A stretch of DNA of 64,000 bases from Williamsia soli (GCF_017377795.1 NZ_JAFRDR010000016.1:1-64000), one strand, 5' to 3'. Positions 35,085 to 43,005 are shown, counted from the first letter of the stretch. The notes: generated by a model not told the origin, from the letters alone. Numbers and translations: made by a program.

Positions 35085-35918
35085 ATGAGTCGTCTCGCAG
35101 GCAAAGTAGCGTTCATCACCGGGGTTGCCCGAGGGCAGGGCAGATCGCACGCGATCCGGATGGCCGAAGAAGGCGCATCGATCATCGGCGTCGACAGCCT
35201 CGCTGATGTGACGTCAGCGCCGTATTCACTTGCAACGCAGGAAGATCTGGATGAGACGGTCGTCTTGGTCGAGAAGGCCGGCGGGAAGATCGTGGTCAAG
35301 CAGGCCGATGTTCGAGATCAGAACGCACTCGACGCTGCAGTGGCTGAGGGACTCGATACCTTCGGATCGTTGGACATCGTCTGTGCGAACGCCGGCATCA
35401 TGCCGTCAATCGTTCCCTCGTGGGAGTGGTCGGAAGCCGATTGGCAGGAGACTCTCGATGTGGACCTCGGGGGCGTATGGCGAACCACCAAAGCCGCCAT
35501 TCCGGCAATGCTGGCAGGAGGCCGGGGTGGATCGATCATCCTCACGAGCTCCGCGCTAGGCCTCAAGGCCGCTCCGGGTCTGGTCGGATACGTCGCGGCA
35601 AAGACGGGAATCGTAGGCGTGATGCGCACGCTTGCACTGGAATTGGGCGGTTCGGGTATCCGGGTCAACTCGGTTCATCCGACAACCGTGAGCACTGACA
35701 TGATCCTCCACGACAACTTGTACAAGGCCTTCCGACCTGACCTGGAGGCTCCCACCAGGGAAGATGTCGAGCCAATTTTGCAGACCACCACAGTGCTGGG
35801 CATCCCTTGGGTTGAGGCGGGAGATGTCACCGACGCAGTGGTGTGGCTTGCCTCGGATGAGTCGCGGTACGTCACCGGTGTCACCCTCCCGATCGACGCA
35901 GGCAACGGCGTCAAGTAG
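35085..35918 (+). CDS. SDR-family oxidoreductase, mycofactocin-coupled type
   Basis: 277 residues from ATG 35085; the frame extends upstream across the dyad but that part is unlikely to be translated. The cofactor motif is TGVARGQGRSHA, typical of mycofactocin-dependent SDRs with bound, non-exchangeable nicotinamide. The catalytic segment is SSALGLKAAPG-x-YVAAKTG, with Ser, Tyr and Lys. It likely oxidises an alcohol of the pathway. It stands alone behind dyad site 5 and is followed by an IS insertion. Confidence 0.88.
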   Translation: MSRLAGKVAFITGVARGQGRSHAIRMAEEGASIIGVDSLADVTSAPYSLATQEDLDETVVLVEKAGGKIVVKQADVRDQNALDAAVAEGLDTFGSLDIVCANAGIMPSIVPSWEWSEADWQETLDVDLGGVWRTTKAAIPAMLAGGRGGSIILTSSALGLKAAPGLVGYVAAKTGIVGVMRTLALELGGSGIRVNSVHPTTVSTDMILHDNLYKAFRPDLEAPTREDVEPILQTTTVLGIPWVEAGDVTDAVVWLASDESRYVTGVTLPIDAGNGVK

Positions 35919-36138
35919 GGACTCCAACGAAGGACTCCATGGCCACCGAATCCGTACCCGCCGCTGGCAGTGCACCTCTATCCGTCTTTGGTACCGAACG
36001 ATAGAGACCTCGGGGTCCGGTGGTGGTGGCAGGGCATACGGCGCGGCTGATTCCGCAGTTGCTCTCGGAGAGGCCTGGGCGGGGGTAACACGTAGCGTTG
36101 CGGTTGGTGACGTGGCCCTCGCCCCGGTCGGCATCGAT
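35919..36138. other. non-coding or degenerate stretch left of the IS
   Basis: No intact gene is seen. A plus-strand ATG at 35939 gives about 21 codons before a stop. A minus-strand frame (35911-36150) reads toward the SDR end. Joined across the IS target site, it continues in frame with a minus-strand ATG at 37459 that has a GGAGGG ribosome site. A small gene split by the insertion is possible but weak. Confidence 0.3.
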
Positions 36139-36144
36139 GCCGAC
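36139..36144. repeat. left target-site duplication GCCGAC
   Basis: Identical to 37380-37385 immediately outside the other IS end. Six bases fits the 4-8 bp duplications of the IS21 family. Confidence 0.75.
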
Positions 36145-36275
36145 TGTCAACGGTCATCGGGAACTGCCCATGTGCGGACTTGAAAACTGCCCGTAGGCGG
36201 CCAATAAGAACTGCCCGGTGGCGGACATGAATCTGCCCATGCGGCGGTGCCCGCTACCGGTAGGTCGCGGTAAGC

Positions 36276-36482
36276 TCAAGGCTTTGACCCCCTGTCCGTG
36301 CAGGGCTTGGGCGAGGCGGTCGCGGTCGCCAACGTTTTAGGCATCAGCTCGTCGAAACCGCTCGGGTGCAGGTTCGAGGAGATCGCCACCGACCGGCGTT
36401 CGTAGGCCGCTTCCACGATCCGATAGAGCCCCTCGGCGGCGTCAGCAACGACGGGCAAGAGCCCGACGTCATCAACAATCGC
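36276..36482 (-). pseudogene. istB: IstB-like ATPase remnant
   Basis: Two IstB pieces are left. VDDVGLLPV with AAYERRSVAISSNLHPSGF and the ELMPKTLATAT segment come from the C-terminal half. The family's end, LAQALHGQGVKAL, follows in another frame after a deletion that removed the intervening DRLLHH-type region. The N-terminal half, including Walker A, is absent: the sequence is fused directly to IstA residues. It cannot be functional. Confidence 0.82.
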
Positions 36483-37210
36483 GTACTGCGGTTGCAGGTT
36501 CGTCTCGGTAGGCACGATGTCAGCTTTGGCGAGTTTGACGGCGTTCTCCACCCCGCCTTTGGAGGCCGGCTCGCACGTCAGCACCGAAATGCCGTAGTAG
36601 CGGCCGAACGTCACCGCGTGCCGATTACGGACCGGAACCCCAGCGACGTGCCCGGTCATAACGGTCTTCTCGTTGTCGGTCAGCAGCTACGTCGGGGCGC
36701 CGCCGACGATCCGTAAGGCGCGGTCCAGGCCGGCGAACACGCTCGGCCCGGTCCGGTCATGCAGAGCGATGACGATCCGAAAGCGGCACCACGCCAACCA
36801 CGCCACCAGCAGTACCACTTTGCGGCCACCCACGACTGGCCCGTCACCGAAGTCATACTGCAGCCACAATCCGGGTTCGGTGACCCACGGCCGGTGCACT
36901 CGCGTATTACCCAGGCGCCATTGAGCTTTGATCTCCGCCAAGGCTCGGCGGGTGGTGCGTTCGGTGCCGGTGTAGCCCAACGCGGTCAACCGTTCGTGGG
37001 CTTTGTCGCCGAGGATCTTGCCACGCGAGTCCTGCACCCACTTCTCGAGGTTCGGTATGAGTTCGTCGATCAGACGGGCACGGCGGACCTGCGGTTCGAG
37101 GCCGGCGTCGCGGTCTTGACCGCCTTCTTGACTGTGTGATGCGAGCAGCCGCACAGCTCGGCCGCCGCGCGATACGACCCGGTTAGATCGTAGGCCTTGA
37201 GTATTTCCAT
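36483..37210 (-). pseudogene. istA: IstA-like transposase remnant
   Basis: Starts at ATG 37210 with an HTH region (LTGSYRAAAELCGCSHHTVK). A frameshift near 37140-37155 moves to the frame carrying RARLIDELIPNLEKWVQDS and the LQYDFGDGP catalytic-core segment. A TAG at 36687-36689 replaces the Tyr codon expected in GGAPTY-type sequence. Reading resumes with LLTDNEKTV and SKGGVENAVKLAKAD, then breaks off at TETNLQPQ where istB sequence begins. It is inactive through several independent lesions. Confidence 0.85.
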
Positions 37211-37379
37211 GACTTCTCCGTCAGACTTCAATGTGGTCTCTCCCGTGGGATTCGATACGACTAGGCATCGACATCGAAACCTCGGGAGAGGCCCCCACGG
37301 CGCAGACGCGCCGCACAGGGATCAACAGGTCTGGGCAGATTCATGACCGCCTACGGGCAGTTTTTCATGTCCGCCGACA

Positions 37380-37385
37380 GCCGAC
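37380..37385. repeat. right target-site duplication GCCGAC
   Basis: Matches 36139-36144 and defines the right IS boundary. Confidence 0.75.
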
Positions 37386-37701
37386 CCCGCCGAGTCGAAG
37401 CCGAACCCGCTCTTCCATGGCTTGCAACGTCGTCCTGTCACCGTCTTCGACCGTGCCATCACTGCCCTCCTATCGGTCGTATCAACGCATATCCATCACA
37501 CCTCACCAGCAGGTGCACGGAGGAGACCTCGTCCTCGTACTTGCCGCAGTCGAGGCCGCTCTACTTGCCTGACCGTGTTCACTCTCTTCAGCACCCGCCT
37601 CACCTGGGTGCGCCGTGGGCTGGGGGCGGGTGTGTCACGTTGCCCGCCAGGCGTGACCTTCCTCTCTACAGGGCACTCCGGGGTTGACGCCGATCTCTAA
37701 A
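37386..37701. other. non-coding stretch right of the IS
   Basis: No convincing gene on either strand. The only feature is a minus-strand ATG at 37459 with a good ribosome site, reading 25 codons into the IS target site. Base composition remains GC-rich. The next feature is the operator pair at 37702. Confidence 0.35.
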
Positions 37702-37745
37702 TGGAGCAATATCCTCCACATGAGTTAGTGGAGAAAAATCCTCCA
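37702..37745 (+). promoter_or_regulatory. twin TGGAG-N7-CTCCA operators
   Basis: Two inverted repeats, TGGAG-N7-CTCCA at 37702-37718 and 37729-37745, lie 27 bp apart centre to centre. The second ends 24 bp before the membrane protein ATG. The region is AT-rich compared with its surroundings. A dimeric repressor binding on two faces of a promoter is likely. No regulator gene is adjacent. Confidence 0.6.
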
Positions 37746-37768
37746 CTACAACGTGAGGGGAGTTTCTC

Positions 37769-38752
37769 ATGAACCGCAAATTGATCGGCACCCTGCTCGG
37801 GTTGGCCGCGGTCGTGGTGCTGATGGCGATGGCGTTTGTTCTACCGCTCAAAGCATCCGGTGCCGACGGACTGCCTGTCGGCATTGCCGGGTCCGCGGAG
37901 GCGACAACGCAGGTGGAACAGTCACTGGCGACTGCTGCTCCCGGCGACTACGACTTCCGTTCGTACGGATCGGCCGACGAGCTGCGTGCAGCCATCGAGG
38001 ACCGGGAGATCGTCGGCGCGATTGCCGTCGCTCCTGAGAATCCCACCGTGATGGTGACCTCGGCCGGAGGTCAGCAGATCGCGCAGAATCTTCGCGGTGT
38101 CGGCACGGTGATGTCAGCGCAAACGGGGACTGAGTTCGTTGTCGAGGACGTCGTTCCGACCACGTCGGACGACCCCACGGCCGCTGGTATCTCGGGCCTG
38201 GCCTTGCCCCTGGTGCTGGGTGGCATGCTCCCTGCGGTTGTGTTGGGACAGTTGCTGCCCCGTAAGCCGCTGAGTCAGGCGCTCTATGCCGGTGGCTTCG
38301 CGATGATCGCCGGGTTTGCGCTGGGGGCGATCCTGCGGTTCGGCATTGGCACCTACGACGGCAATTTCGTGCTGGTCTCGCTGGGATTGGCGCTGGGCAT
38401 GTGGGCAATCAGTTTGCCGTTGATCGGCCTGAAGGCGAACTTCGGGTTCGCAGGTTTCGGTGCGGGCGCGGCGACGATGATGATGGTCGGCCAGCCGTTG
38501 TCGGGGATCGCATCCAGCGCGTACTGGTTGCCGTCGGGATGGGCCGGGTTCGGTCAGCTCCTCCCGCCGGGAGCGTCGGCGACGCTGCTGAGGTCGCTGG
38601 CATTCTTTGATGGCAACGGCGGCGGTGTCGCACTCGTGACCATGCTCTGCTGGGTGGTCGTCGGTGCGGGCCTGGTGCTGGTCGCTCGCAAACGCACACC
38701 CGCCGACGAAGACAGTGACACCACGCCACAGCAGGAGCCCGTCCTGGTTTGA
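37769..38752 (+). CDS. integral membrane protein, ABC-2/YhgE-like
   Basis: 327 residues from ATG 37769 with GAGGGGAG upstream. One N-terminal membrane helix (about 7-27) is followed by an external domain to about residue 135. Five or six further helices come next, with a short charged C-terminus. One long N-terminal helix, an extracytoplasmic domain and a C-terminal bundle are seen in YhgE/Pip and ABC-2-type permeases. It may take part in export or cell-envelope stress. No ATPase gene is next to it. It is controlled by the twin operators. Confidence 0.6.
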   Translation: MNRKLIGTLLGLAAVVVLMAMAFVLPLKASGADGLPVGIAGSAEATTQVEQSLATAAPGDYDFRSYGSADELRAAIEDREIVGAIAVAPENPTVMVTSAGGQQIAQNLRGVGTVMSAQTGTEFVVEDVVPTTSDDPTAAGISGLALPLVLGGMLPAVVLGQLLPRKPLSQALYAGGFAMIAGFALGAILRFGIGTYDGNFVLVSLGLALGMWAISLPLIGLKANFGFAGFGAGAATMMMVGQPLSGIASSAYWLPSGWAGFGQLLPPGASATLLRSLAFFDGNGGGVALVTMLCWVVVGAGLVLVARKRTPADEDSDTTPQQEPVLV

Positions 38753-38777
38753 CGGTTCCCGCTCGAACAGAACCCAT

Positions 38778-38810
38778 CCGCCCTCCCCGGTCACCGACCG
38801 GGGAGGGCGG
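38778..38810 (+). terminator. perfect 15-bp-stem hairpin
   Basis: CCGCCCTCCCCGGTC pairs fully with GACCGGGGAGGGCGG across an ACC loop, 25 bp after the membrane protein stop. It is very stable and has no U-tract, as is common for actinobacterial terminators. Confidence 0.75.
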
Positions 38811-38891
38811 GCGTGTGAGATACAAGAATGCGGGCTGGTCAAAAGCGCGGCATTGCCCGGCGCGGGGCCCACGCGATGGGAGGATCATGTG

Positions 38892-39467
38892 GTGAGGTCA
38901 TCGACGGCGGCCGCGTGGCCACAGGTTCTTTCGCGTCGGCTTCGGCAAAGGGCGAGCGGGCCGTTGCCGCCGCGCCGCGCCGCGAATAGGTTGACGGCGT
39001 ACGTCTACGGCAACATTTTGACGTTGGCCTCCGTCGCGGTGGTGACTCCGCACGGCATCGAGGACGGTACCGCCGCCGTCATCGTTGTCGGTGCCGCCGT
39101 GACAACGTTCATTGCCCACGTATTCGCCGAACTCGTTGCGCACTCGAACATCCCCGACGCCGATGGTCTGTCGAGCACGAGCGCCCGCGCGATTCACATG
39201 GGGGAAAATTTGAGAGATGCGGTGCCGATCGCGTCGTCGGCGTTCCTGCCGGCGACCTTTCTGGCACTCGGGTGGGCGGACGTGATGTCGACGCAGTGGG
39301 CGCAGCTGCTGGGCAGCGCTGTGGTCATCGCGCGAATCGCCGGCGTGCAGTTGGCGACCCAACGCATCCGCGGTAACGGTCTATCGCTGCGCTTGGTGGT
39401 CGCAGCTGTGGTCAGCGCGATCGTTGCGGCGGCCATCGTGCTGGTGAAGGTGTTGGTGACGCACTGA
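38892..39467 (+). CDS. small integral membrane protein of unknown function
   Basis: About 191 residues from GTG 38892; GTG 38889 is also possible, with GGGAGG upstream. It has a basic N-terminal 30 residues, then about five hydrophobic helices (ILTLASVAVVTPHG, AAVIVVGAAVTTFIAHVFAEL, FLPATFLALGW, LGSAVVIARIAG, VVAAVVSAIVAAAIVLVKVL). It is a membrane protein of a type often found in actinobacteria without known role. It has no link to the catabolic genes. Confidence 0.7.
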   Translation: MRSSTAAAWPQVLSRRLRQRASGPLPPRRAANRLTAYVYGNILTLASVAVVTPHGIEDGTAAVIVVGAAVTTFIAHVFAELVAHSNIPDADGLSSTSARAIHMGENLRDAVPIASSAFLPATFLALGWADVMSTQWAQLLGSAVVIARIAGVQLATQRIRGNGLSLRLVVAAVVSAIVAAAIVLVKVLVTH

Positions 39468-39479
39468 GTCGCGGAAGAC

Positions 39480-40085
39480 TCAGGCGAACTCGAGGACGAC
39501 GTCATCGTCGAGTCGGGGTAACCGGTCCATCCACGGGTTATCGCCGGGGTGCCCGATGTTCACCACCAGAACGGACTTCCACCGACCATCGGCAAAGAAC
39601 TCCGAATCCACACCGGCCGAATCGAACCCAGCCATGGGCCCGGCGTGCAGGCCTACCGATCGCACCGCGAGGATGAAGTACCCGGCCTGCAGGGTGCTGC
39701 TGAAGGTGCCCATAGACGTTCGCATCGCATCGTTCTCTGCGAGAACGTCTTTCATCTCAGGCCGGAAGGGCAACACGGTGGGTATGTGTTCGTGGAAAGA
39801 CGAATCCATTGCAAGTACCGCGGTGACCGGCGCAGAACGGACTTTGTCCACGTTGCCTTCGTTGACGTGGGCGAGCAAACGCTCCTTCGCGTGGTCGGTG
39901 CGAACGAACAGCACGCGCAGCGGCTGGACATTCGCGGCAGTGGGAGGCCATTTGGCAAGCTGCCAGATCTCCCTGAGATCGTCGTCGCTGACCGGTTCGT
40001 CGCTGAACGAAGTGACGGTTCGTGCGTCGTGGAAGAGCAGGGATCGCGCAGGGTCGTCGAGAGCGGTAAACGGACTGCTGGACAT
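39480..40085 (-). CDS. nitroreductase-family protein, RutE/HadB (malonic semialdehyde reductase) type
   Basis: 201 residues from ATG 40085 (GGGAG upstream), the usual length of RutE/HadB. Features are LFHDARTVTSFSDEPVSDDDL at the N-terminus (shared start shown), WPPTAANVQPLRVLFVR, and a C-terminal NIGHPGDNPWMDRLPR. It is an FMN flavoprotein that reduces malonic semialdehyde or nitro/quinone compounds with NAD(P)H. It is divergent from an HxlR gene, with an operator overlapping its start. Inducible detoxification is likely. Confidence 0.87.
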   Translation of the reverse strand: MSSSPFTALDDPARSLLFHDARTVTSFSDEPVSDDDLREIWQLAKWPPTAANVQPLRVLFVRTDHAKERLLAHVNEGNVDKVRSAPVTAVLAMDSSFHEHIPTVLPFRPEMKDVLAENDAMRTSMGTFSSTLQAGYFILAVRSVGLHAGPMAGFDSAGVDSEFFADGRWKSVLVVNIGHPGDNPWMDRLPRLDDDVVLEFA

Positions 40086-40102
40086 AGTTACTCCCATTTG
40101 GT

Positions 40103-40129
40103 TAGTTACTAGTAAAAACATAGCAACTA
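40103..40129. promoter_or_regulatory. HxlR operator candidate between divergent genes
   Basis: TAGTTACTA (40103-40111) and TAGCAACTA (40121-40129) form an inverted repeat with 8 of 9 pairs and a 9-base spacer. An additional direct TAGTTACT copy lies at 40085-40092 over the nitroreductase start. HxlR dimers bind GTA-rich inverted repeats near such promoters. Confidence 0.55.
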
Positions 40130-40160
40130 CAGCAGCGCACACGACTTGTACGATGTGGCC

Positions 40161-40517
40161 ATGTCCGTCAAACCGAAACCGGTTCACGAACCGCGCGCGT
40201 GCGATGGCGCCTTACGGCGAGCTTTCGACTTCCTCGGGAAGCGATGGAATGGTGTTCTGCTCGGCACCCTGATGCGCGGACCGGCCGGGTTCGCGGAATT
40301 ACGATTTGCCATCGATGGCATCAGCGATTCTGTGCTGTCCGGCAGGCTGACGGAGCTTTCCGACGCCGGCCTGGTGACCCGATCGGTGGACCCGGGGCCT
40401 CCCGTTGCGGTCTCCTATCGGCTGACCGAGTCGGGGCAGGCGCTGCTTCCGGCGCTGACCGCGCTCACGAAATGGGCGTCGGAAAACCTGCCGTCGCCGG
40501 GTGGCGAGGCGGCATAG
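40161..40517 (+). CDS. HxlR-family transcriptional regulator
   Basis: 118 residues from ATG 40161. It has a winged HTH with the family N-terminus around CDGALRRAFDFLGKRWNG (Cys present, as in redox or aldehyde-sensing members) and the FAELRFAIDGISDSVLSGRLTEL recognition region. It is divergent from the nitroreductase, which it probably controls in response to an electrophile. It is short, as usual for the family. Confidence 0.92.
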   Translation: MSVKPKPVHEPRACDGALRRAFDFLGKRWNGVLLGTLMRGPAGFAELRFAIDGISDSVLSGRLTELSDAGLVTRSVDPGPPVAVSYRLTESGQALLPALTALTKWASENLPSPGGEAA

Positions 40518-40548
40518 CGGGGAGCGGGCCGGCGAGGGTCTGGGGCTT

Positions 40549-41226
40549 TCAGTCGCCGCTGGACGAGAGCCGACGGTGCGCCGCATCGTTGATTTCACGT
40601 TCATCGACCGCGGCCGGCGCCGAGATGTCGGTGGGTACCGTTGAATCGCTCCGCATACCGTTGATCAGCAGATAGAGGGTGCGGCGCCACAGATCCGGAT
40701 GTTCGGCCCCGCCGAAGTCTCGAACTGCGCCGAGAGCTATCAACAGAACCGGAAAGTCGCTGGGCTCCACGAACGTTCTGAGCCACCCACCATCCTGGGC
40801 GGCGCCGACCATTTTGGCGATCAATGGGTTGAGGCGTTCGAGAGCGTGGACGCCGTGCTCGCCTGGCGTGTGTGCGCCCTCCAAGATCAGTTGCCGCAGC
40901 CCCTTGTTCGCCGCCATACTCTCAGCGCCCTCGATCACGAATTGCAGTAGAGCGTCCGCAGGATCGCGCGTAGCCAGTGCCCGTTGAGCCACCTCGATGA
41001 CTTCGTCCGTCTTTTCGACGAACAGCGCATCGATGAGTCCATCCTTGTCACCGAAGCGCCGGTAGACCGTGCCGACACCGACCCCGGCTCGGTTCGCCAC
41101 GTCGGCCATCGTCGTCTCGAGGCCCTTCTCGGCGAACACCTCCATCGCGACGGCCGAGATCTTCTCGGCATTGCGAACGGCGTCACGGCGCAACGGGCGA
41201 GCCTCCGGGGCTCCGATTGTTGTCAT
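40549..41226 (-). CDS. TetR-family regulator divergent from MFS exporter
   Basis: 225 residues from ATG 41226. The HTH is at about residues 25-60 (MADVANRAGVGVGTVYRRFGDKD). It is followed by a SBI-like C-terminal domain. It is divergent from the MFS gene with two inverted repeats between them, the standard layout of a drug-exporter repressor. Confidence 0.92.
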   Translation of the reverse strand: MTTIGAPEARPLRRDAVRNAEKISAVAMEVFAEKGLETTMADVANRAGVGVGTVYRRFGDKDGLIDALFVEKTDEVIEVAQRALATRDPADALLQFVIEGAESMAANKGLRQLILEGAHTPGEHGVHALERLNPLIAKMVGAAQDGGWLRTFVEPSDFPVLLIALGAVRDFGGAEHPDLWRRTLYLLINGMRSDSTVPTDISAPAAVDEREINDAAHRRLSSSGD

Positions 41227-41272
41227 GGTCACTCTCACTTCGATCCGGCGTTGTGCTCACACTCTACCTGAT

Positions 41273-41338
41273 GCGGAATGCAATGTTCCGCTTTGTCCGC
41301 TACTGTACGACATGAAAGCGGATTTACTGATTCCGTTT
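41273..41338. promoter_or_regulatory. two inverted repeats between TetR and MFS genes
   Basis: GCGGAA-N7-TTCCGC lies at 41273-41291 and AAgCGGA-N9-TCCGtTT at 41316-41338. Both share a CGGA...TCCG core, so they are likely two sites for the same TetR dimer. The second is 25 bp before the MFS ATG. Confidence 0.6.
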
Positions 41339-41362
41339 ATAGGCGAGTAGGGAGGAACTGAC

Positions 41363-42874
41363 ATGACGGTTACATCGCCCGACAAGCCGGCGTCGCGCGC
41401 CGGAACCAAGGTGGGCAATAAATGGTTGATCTTGGCCGTGCTGGCCGTGGCCCAGCTGATGGTCGTGCTCGACGCGACGATTGTGAACATTGCACTGCCG
41501 GTCGCTCAGGAGGATCTGGGCTTCAGCGACGATTCCCGCCAGTGGGTGGTGACCGCGTACTCACTCACCTTTGGTGGACTACTTCTCCTGGGCGGTCGGA
41601 TCAACGACCTGTTCGGGCGAAAGCGAACGTTTCTGGTCGGACTGATCGGTTTCGCAGCAGCCTCCGCGCTAGGCGGTTGGAGCCCGAGTTTCGAGGTGCT
41701 CGTGGCCGCACGTGGCCTGCAGGGCGTGTTCGGTGCGCTGCTTGCTCCGGCTGCGCTGTCCTTGATGACCGTCACCTTCTCGGGTGATCCAGATCGGGGG
41801 CGGGCGTTCGGAATCTACGGCGCGATCTCCGGTGCGGGAGGCGCTATCGGTTTGTTGCTCGGCGGGGTCCTGACCGAGTACGTGTCGTGGAACTGGACTC
41901 TCTACGTGAACGTGGTGTTCGCGGCGCTCGCGGTGGCCGGCGCGCTGCTGTGGCTACCGAACCGTGAAGCGTCGGACGCGAAGTCTCCTCGACTGGACCT
42001 GATCGGCACGGCGTTCGTCACGACCGGTTTGTTCGCTGTTGTCTATGGACTGGCCAATTCCGAGGTCAACGGGTGGTCGGACACCTGGACCATCGCATTC
42101 ATCCTCATCGGGTTGGCTCTGTTGGCAGTCTTCGTGGTTGTCGAGACGAAGGTCGACAACCCCTTGCTCCCGATGCGGGTGGTGATGGATCGAGTGCGTG
42201 GGACGTCGTACCTGATCATGCTTATTTCGGCGATCGGGATGTTCGGTGTGTTCTTGTTCCTCACGTACTACATGCAGTCGAGCCTGGGCTACAGCCCGGT
42301 CACCACCGGTGTGGCCTTTTTGCCCATGGTCGGTGCGCTGGCCGGGGTCGCCTCGGTGATGGGCGGCCTGGTCAAGCGGCTCAGCCCCAAGTTGATCGTC
42401 GGCGGCGGATTGGCGGTCGCAGGGGTTGGAATGGTCCTGCTGACGGGAATCGACGTCGCGAGCGACTATCTGACCGAGATCATGCCTGGCCTGCTGTTGG
42501 TGGGCGCCGGTCTCGGCGCGGTCTTCGCCACGGCGATGGGCTTCTCGACCGCGGGCCTGCAGAACGAGGACTCCGGAGTGGCTTCTGCCATGGTCAACAC
42601 CGCCCAGCAGGTCGGCGGTTCCATCGGGATCTCGTTACTGTCGAGCTTCGCGGCCACCGCCGCCACCAACTACATCTCCGACAACACCCCGACCGGACCG
42701 GTGACCGAGGCCGGTATGGCGGCAATTGCGCAGAGTGCTGAAATAGCCAGCTACACAACAGCATTCTGGTGGGCCGCCGGGTTCTTCTTCGTCGGAGCGG
42801 TGCTGGCTGCTGTGCTCTATCCACGCGAGGCCCCGGAAACAGATCCGAATGCGGCGCCGGTGATGGCTCACTAG
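41363..42874 (+). CDS. MFS transporter, DHA2 (EmrB/QacA) family
   Basis: 503 residues from ATG 41363 with GGAGGA upstream; 14 membrane helices expected. Motif A is GGRINDLFGRKRTFLVG. Helix 1 region LMVVLDATIVNIALP is the DHA2 hallmark (D of motif D1). It is a proton-driven drug exporter, likely repressed by the divergent TetR protein. Confidence 0.94.
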   Translation: MTVTSPDKPASRAGTKVGNKWLILAVLAVAQLMVVLDATIVNIALPVAQEDLGFSDDSRQWVVTAYSLTFGGLLLLGGRINDLFGRKRTFLVGLIGFAAASALGGWSPSFEVLVAARGLQGVFGALLAPAALSLMTVTFSGDPDRGRAFGIYGAISGAGGAIGLLLGGVLTEYVSWNWTLYVNVVFAALAVAGALLWLPNREASDAKSPRLDLIGTAFVTTGLFAVVYGLANSEVNGWSDTWTIAFILIGLALLAVFVVVETKVDNPLLPMRVVMDRVRGTSYLIMLISAIGMFGVFLFLTYYMQSSLGYSPVTTGVAFLPMVGALAGVASVMGGLVKRLSPKLIVGGGLAVAGVGMVLLTGIDVASDYLTEIMPGLLLVGAGLGAVFATAMGFSTAGLQNEDSGVASAMVNTAQQVGGSIGISLLSSFAATAATNYISDNTPTGPVTEAGMAAIAQSAEIASYTTAFWWAAGFFFVGAVLAAVLYPREAPETDPNAAPVMAH

Positions 42875-42893
42875 CCGTCGCTACGGATGACAG

Positions 42894-42934
42894 AACAGTT
42901 CGGCACTCACCTCGAGGGTGGGTGCCGGACTGTT
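42894..42934 (+). terminator. long hairpin after MFS gene
   Basis: AACAGTTCGGCACTCACC pairs with the complementary GGGTGGGTGCCGGACTGTT side. There is one mismatch and one wobble pair, with a small central loop. It ends with TTT, 20 bp after the MFS stop. Confidence 0.75.
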
Positions 42935-42989
42935 TGGTGGCGTCGGCTGCCGAAACCAGTGTTTGGTGAGTGACAACCCACTCTTTCAA

Positions 42990-43005
42990 CATTATAGTAA
43001 TACTG
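42990..43005 (+). promoter_or_regulatory. AT-rich dyad operator candidate, site 6, at the BASS start
   Basis: CATTATAGTAATACTG matches 13 of 16 consensus positions and holds the perfect repeat ATTA-TAG-TAAT. Its last base is the G of the likely GTG start. TATAGT inside it may be the -10 hexamer, which would give a leaderless transcript. Confidence 0.5.

Larger units (their letters stand above)
36145..37379 (-). mobile_element. decayed IS21-family insertion sequence
   Basis: About 1.24 kb, against about 2.0-2.5 kb for intact IS21 members. It is bounded by TGT...ACA ends. Each end carries several copies of a CTGCCC/GGGCAG subterminal repeat (36160-36235 and 37330-37378), as is typical for multiple transposase sites. 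It contains the remains of istA and istB with a frameshift, an amber codon and at least two deletions. The flanking GCCGAC duplication shows it arrived by transposition. It is not autonomous. Confidence 0.85.

Noticed and set aside
38114-38872. 252-residue minus-strand reading frame after the membrane protein
   Set aside because: It runs through a strong terminator and lies opposite the membrane helices. Composition is Gln/Arg/His-rich without a domain.
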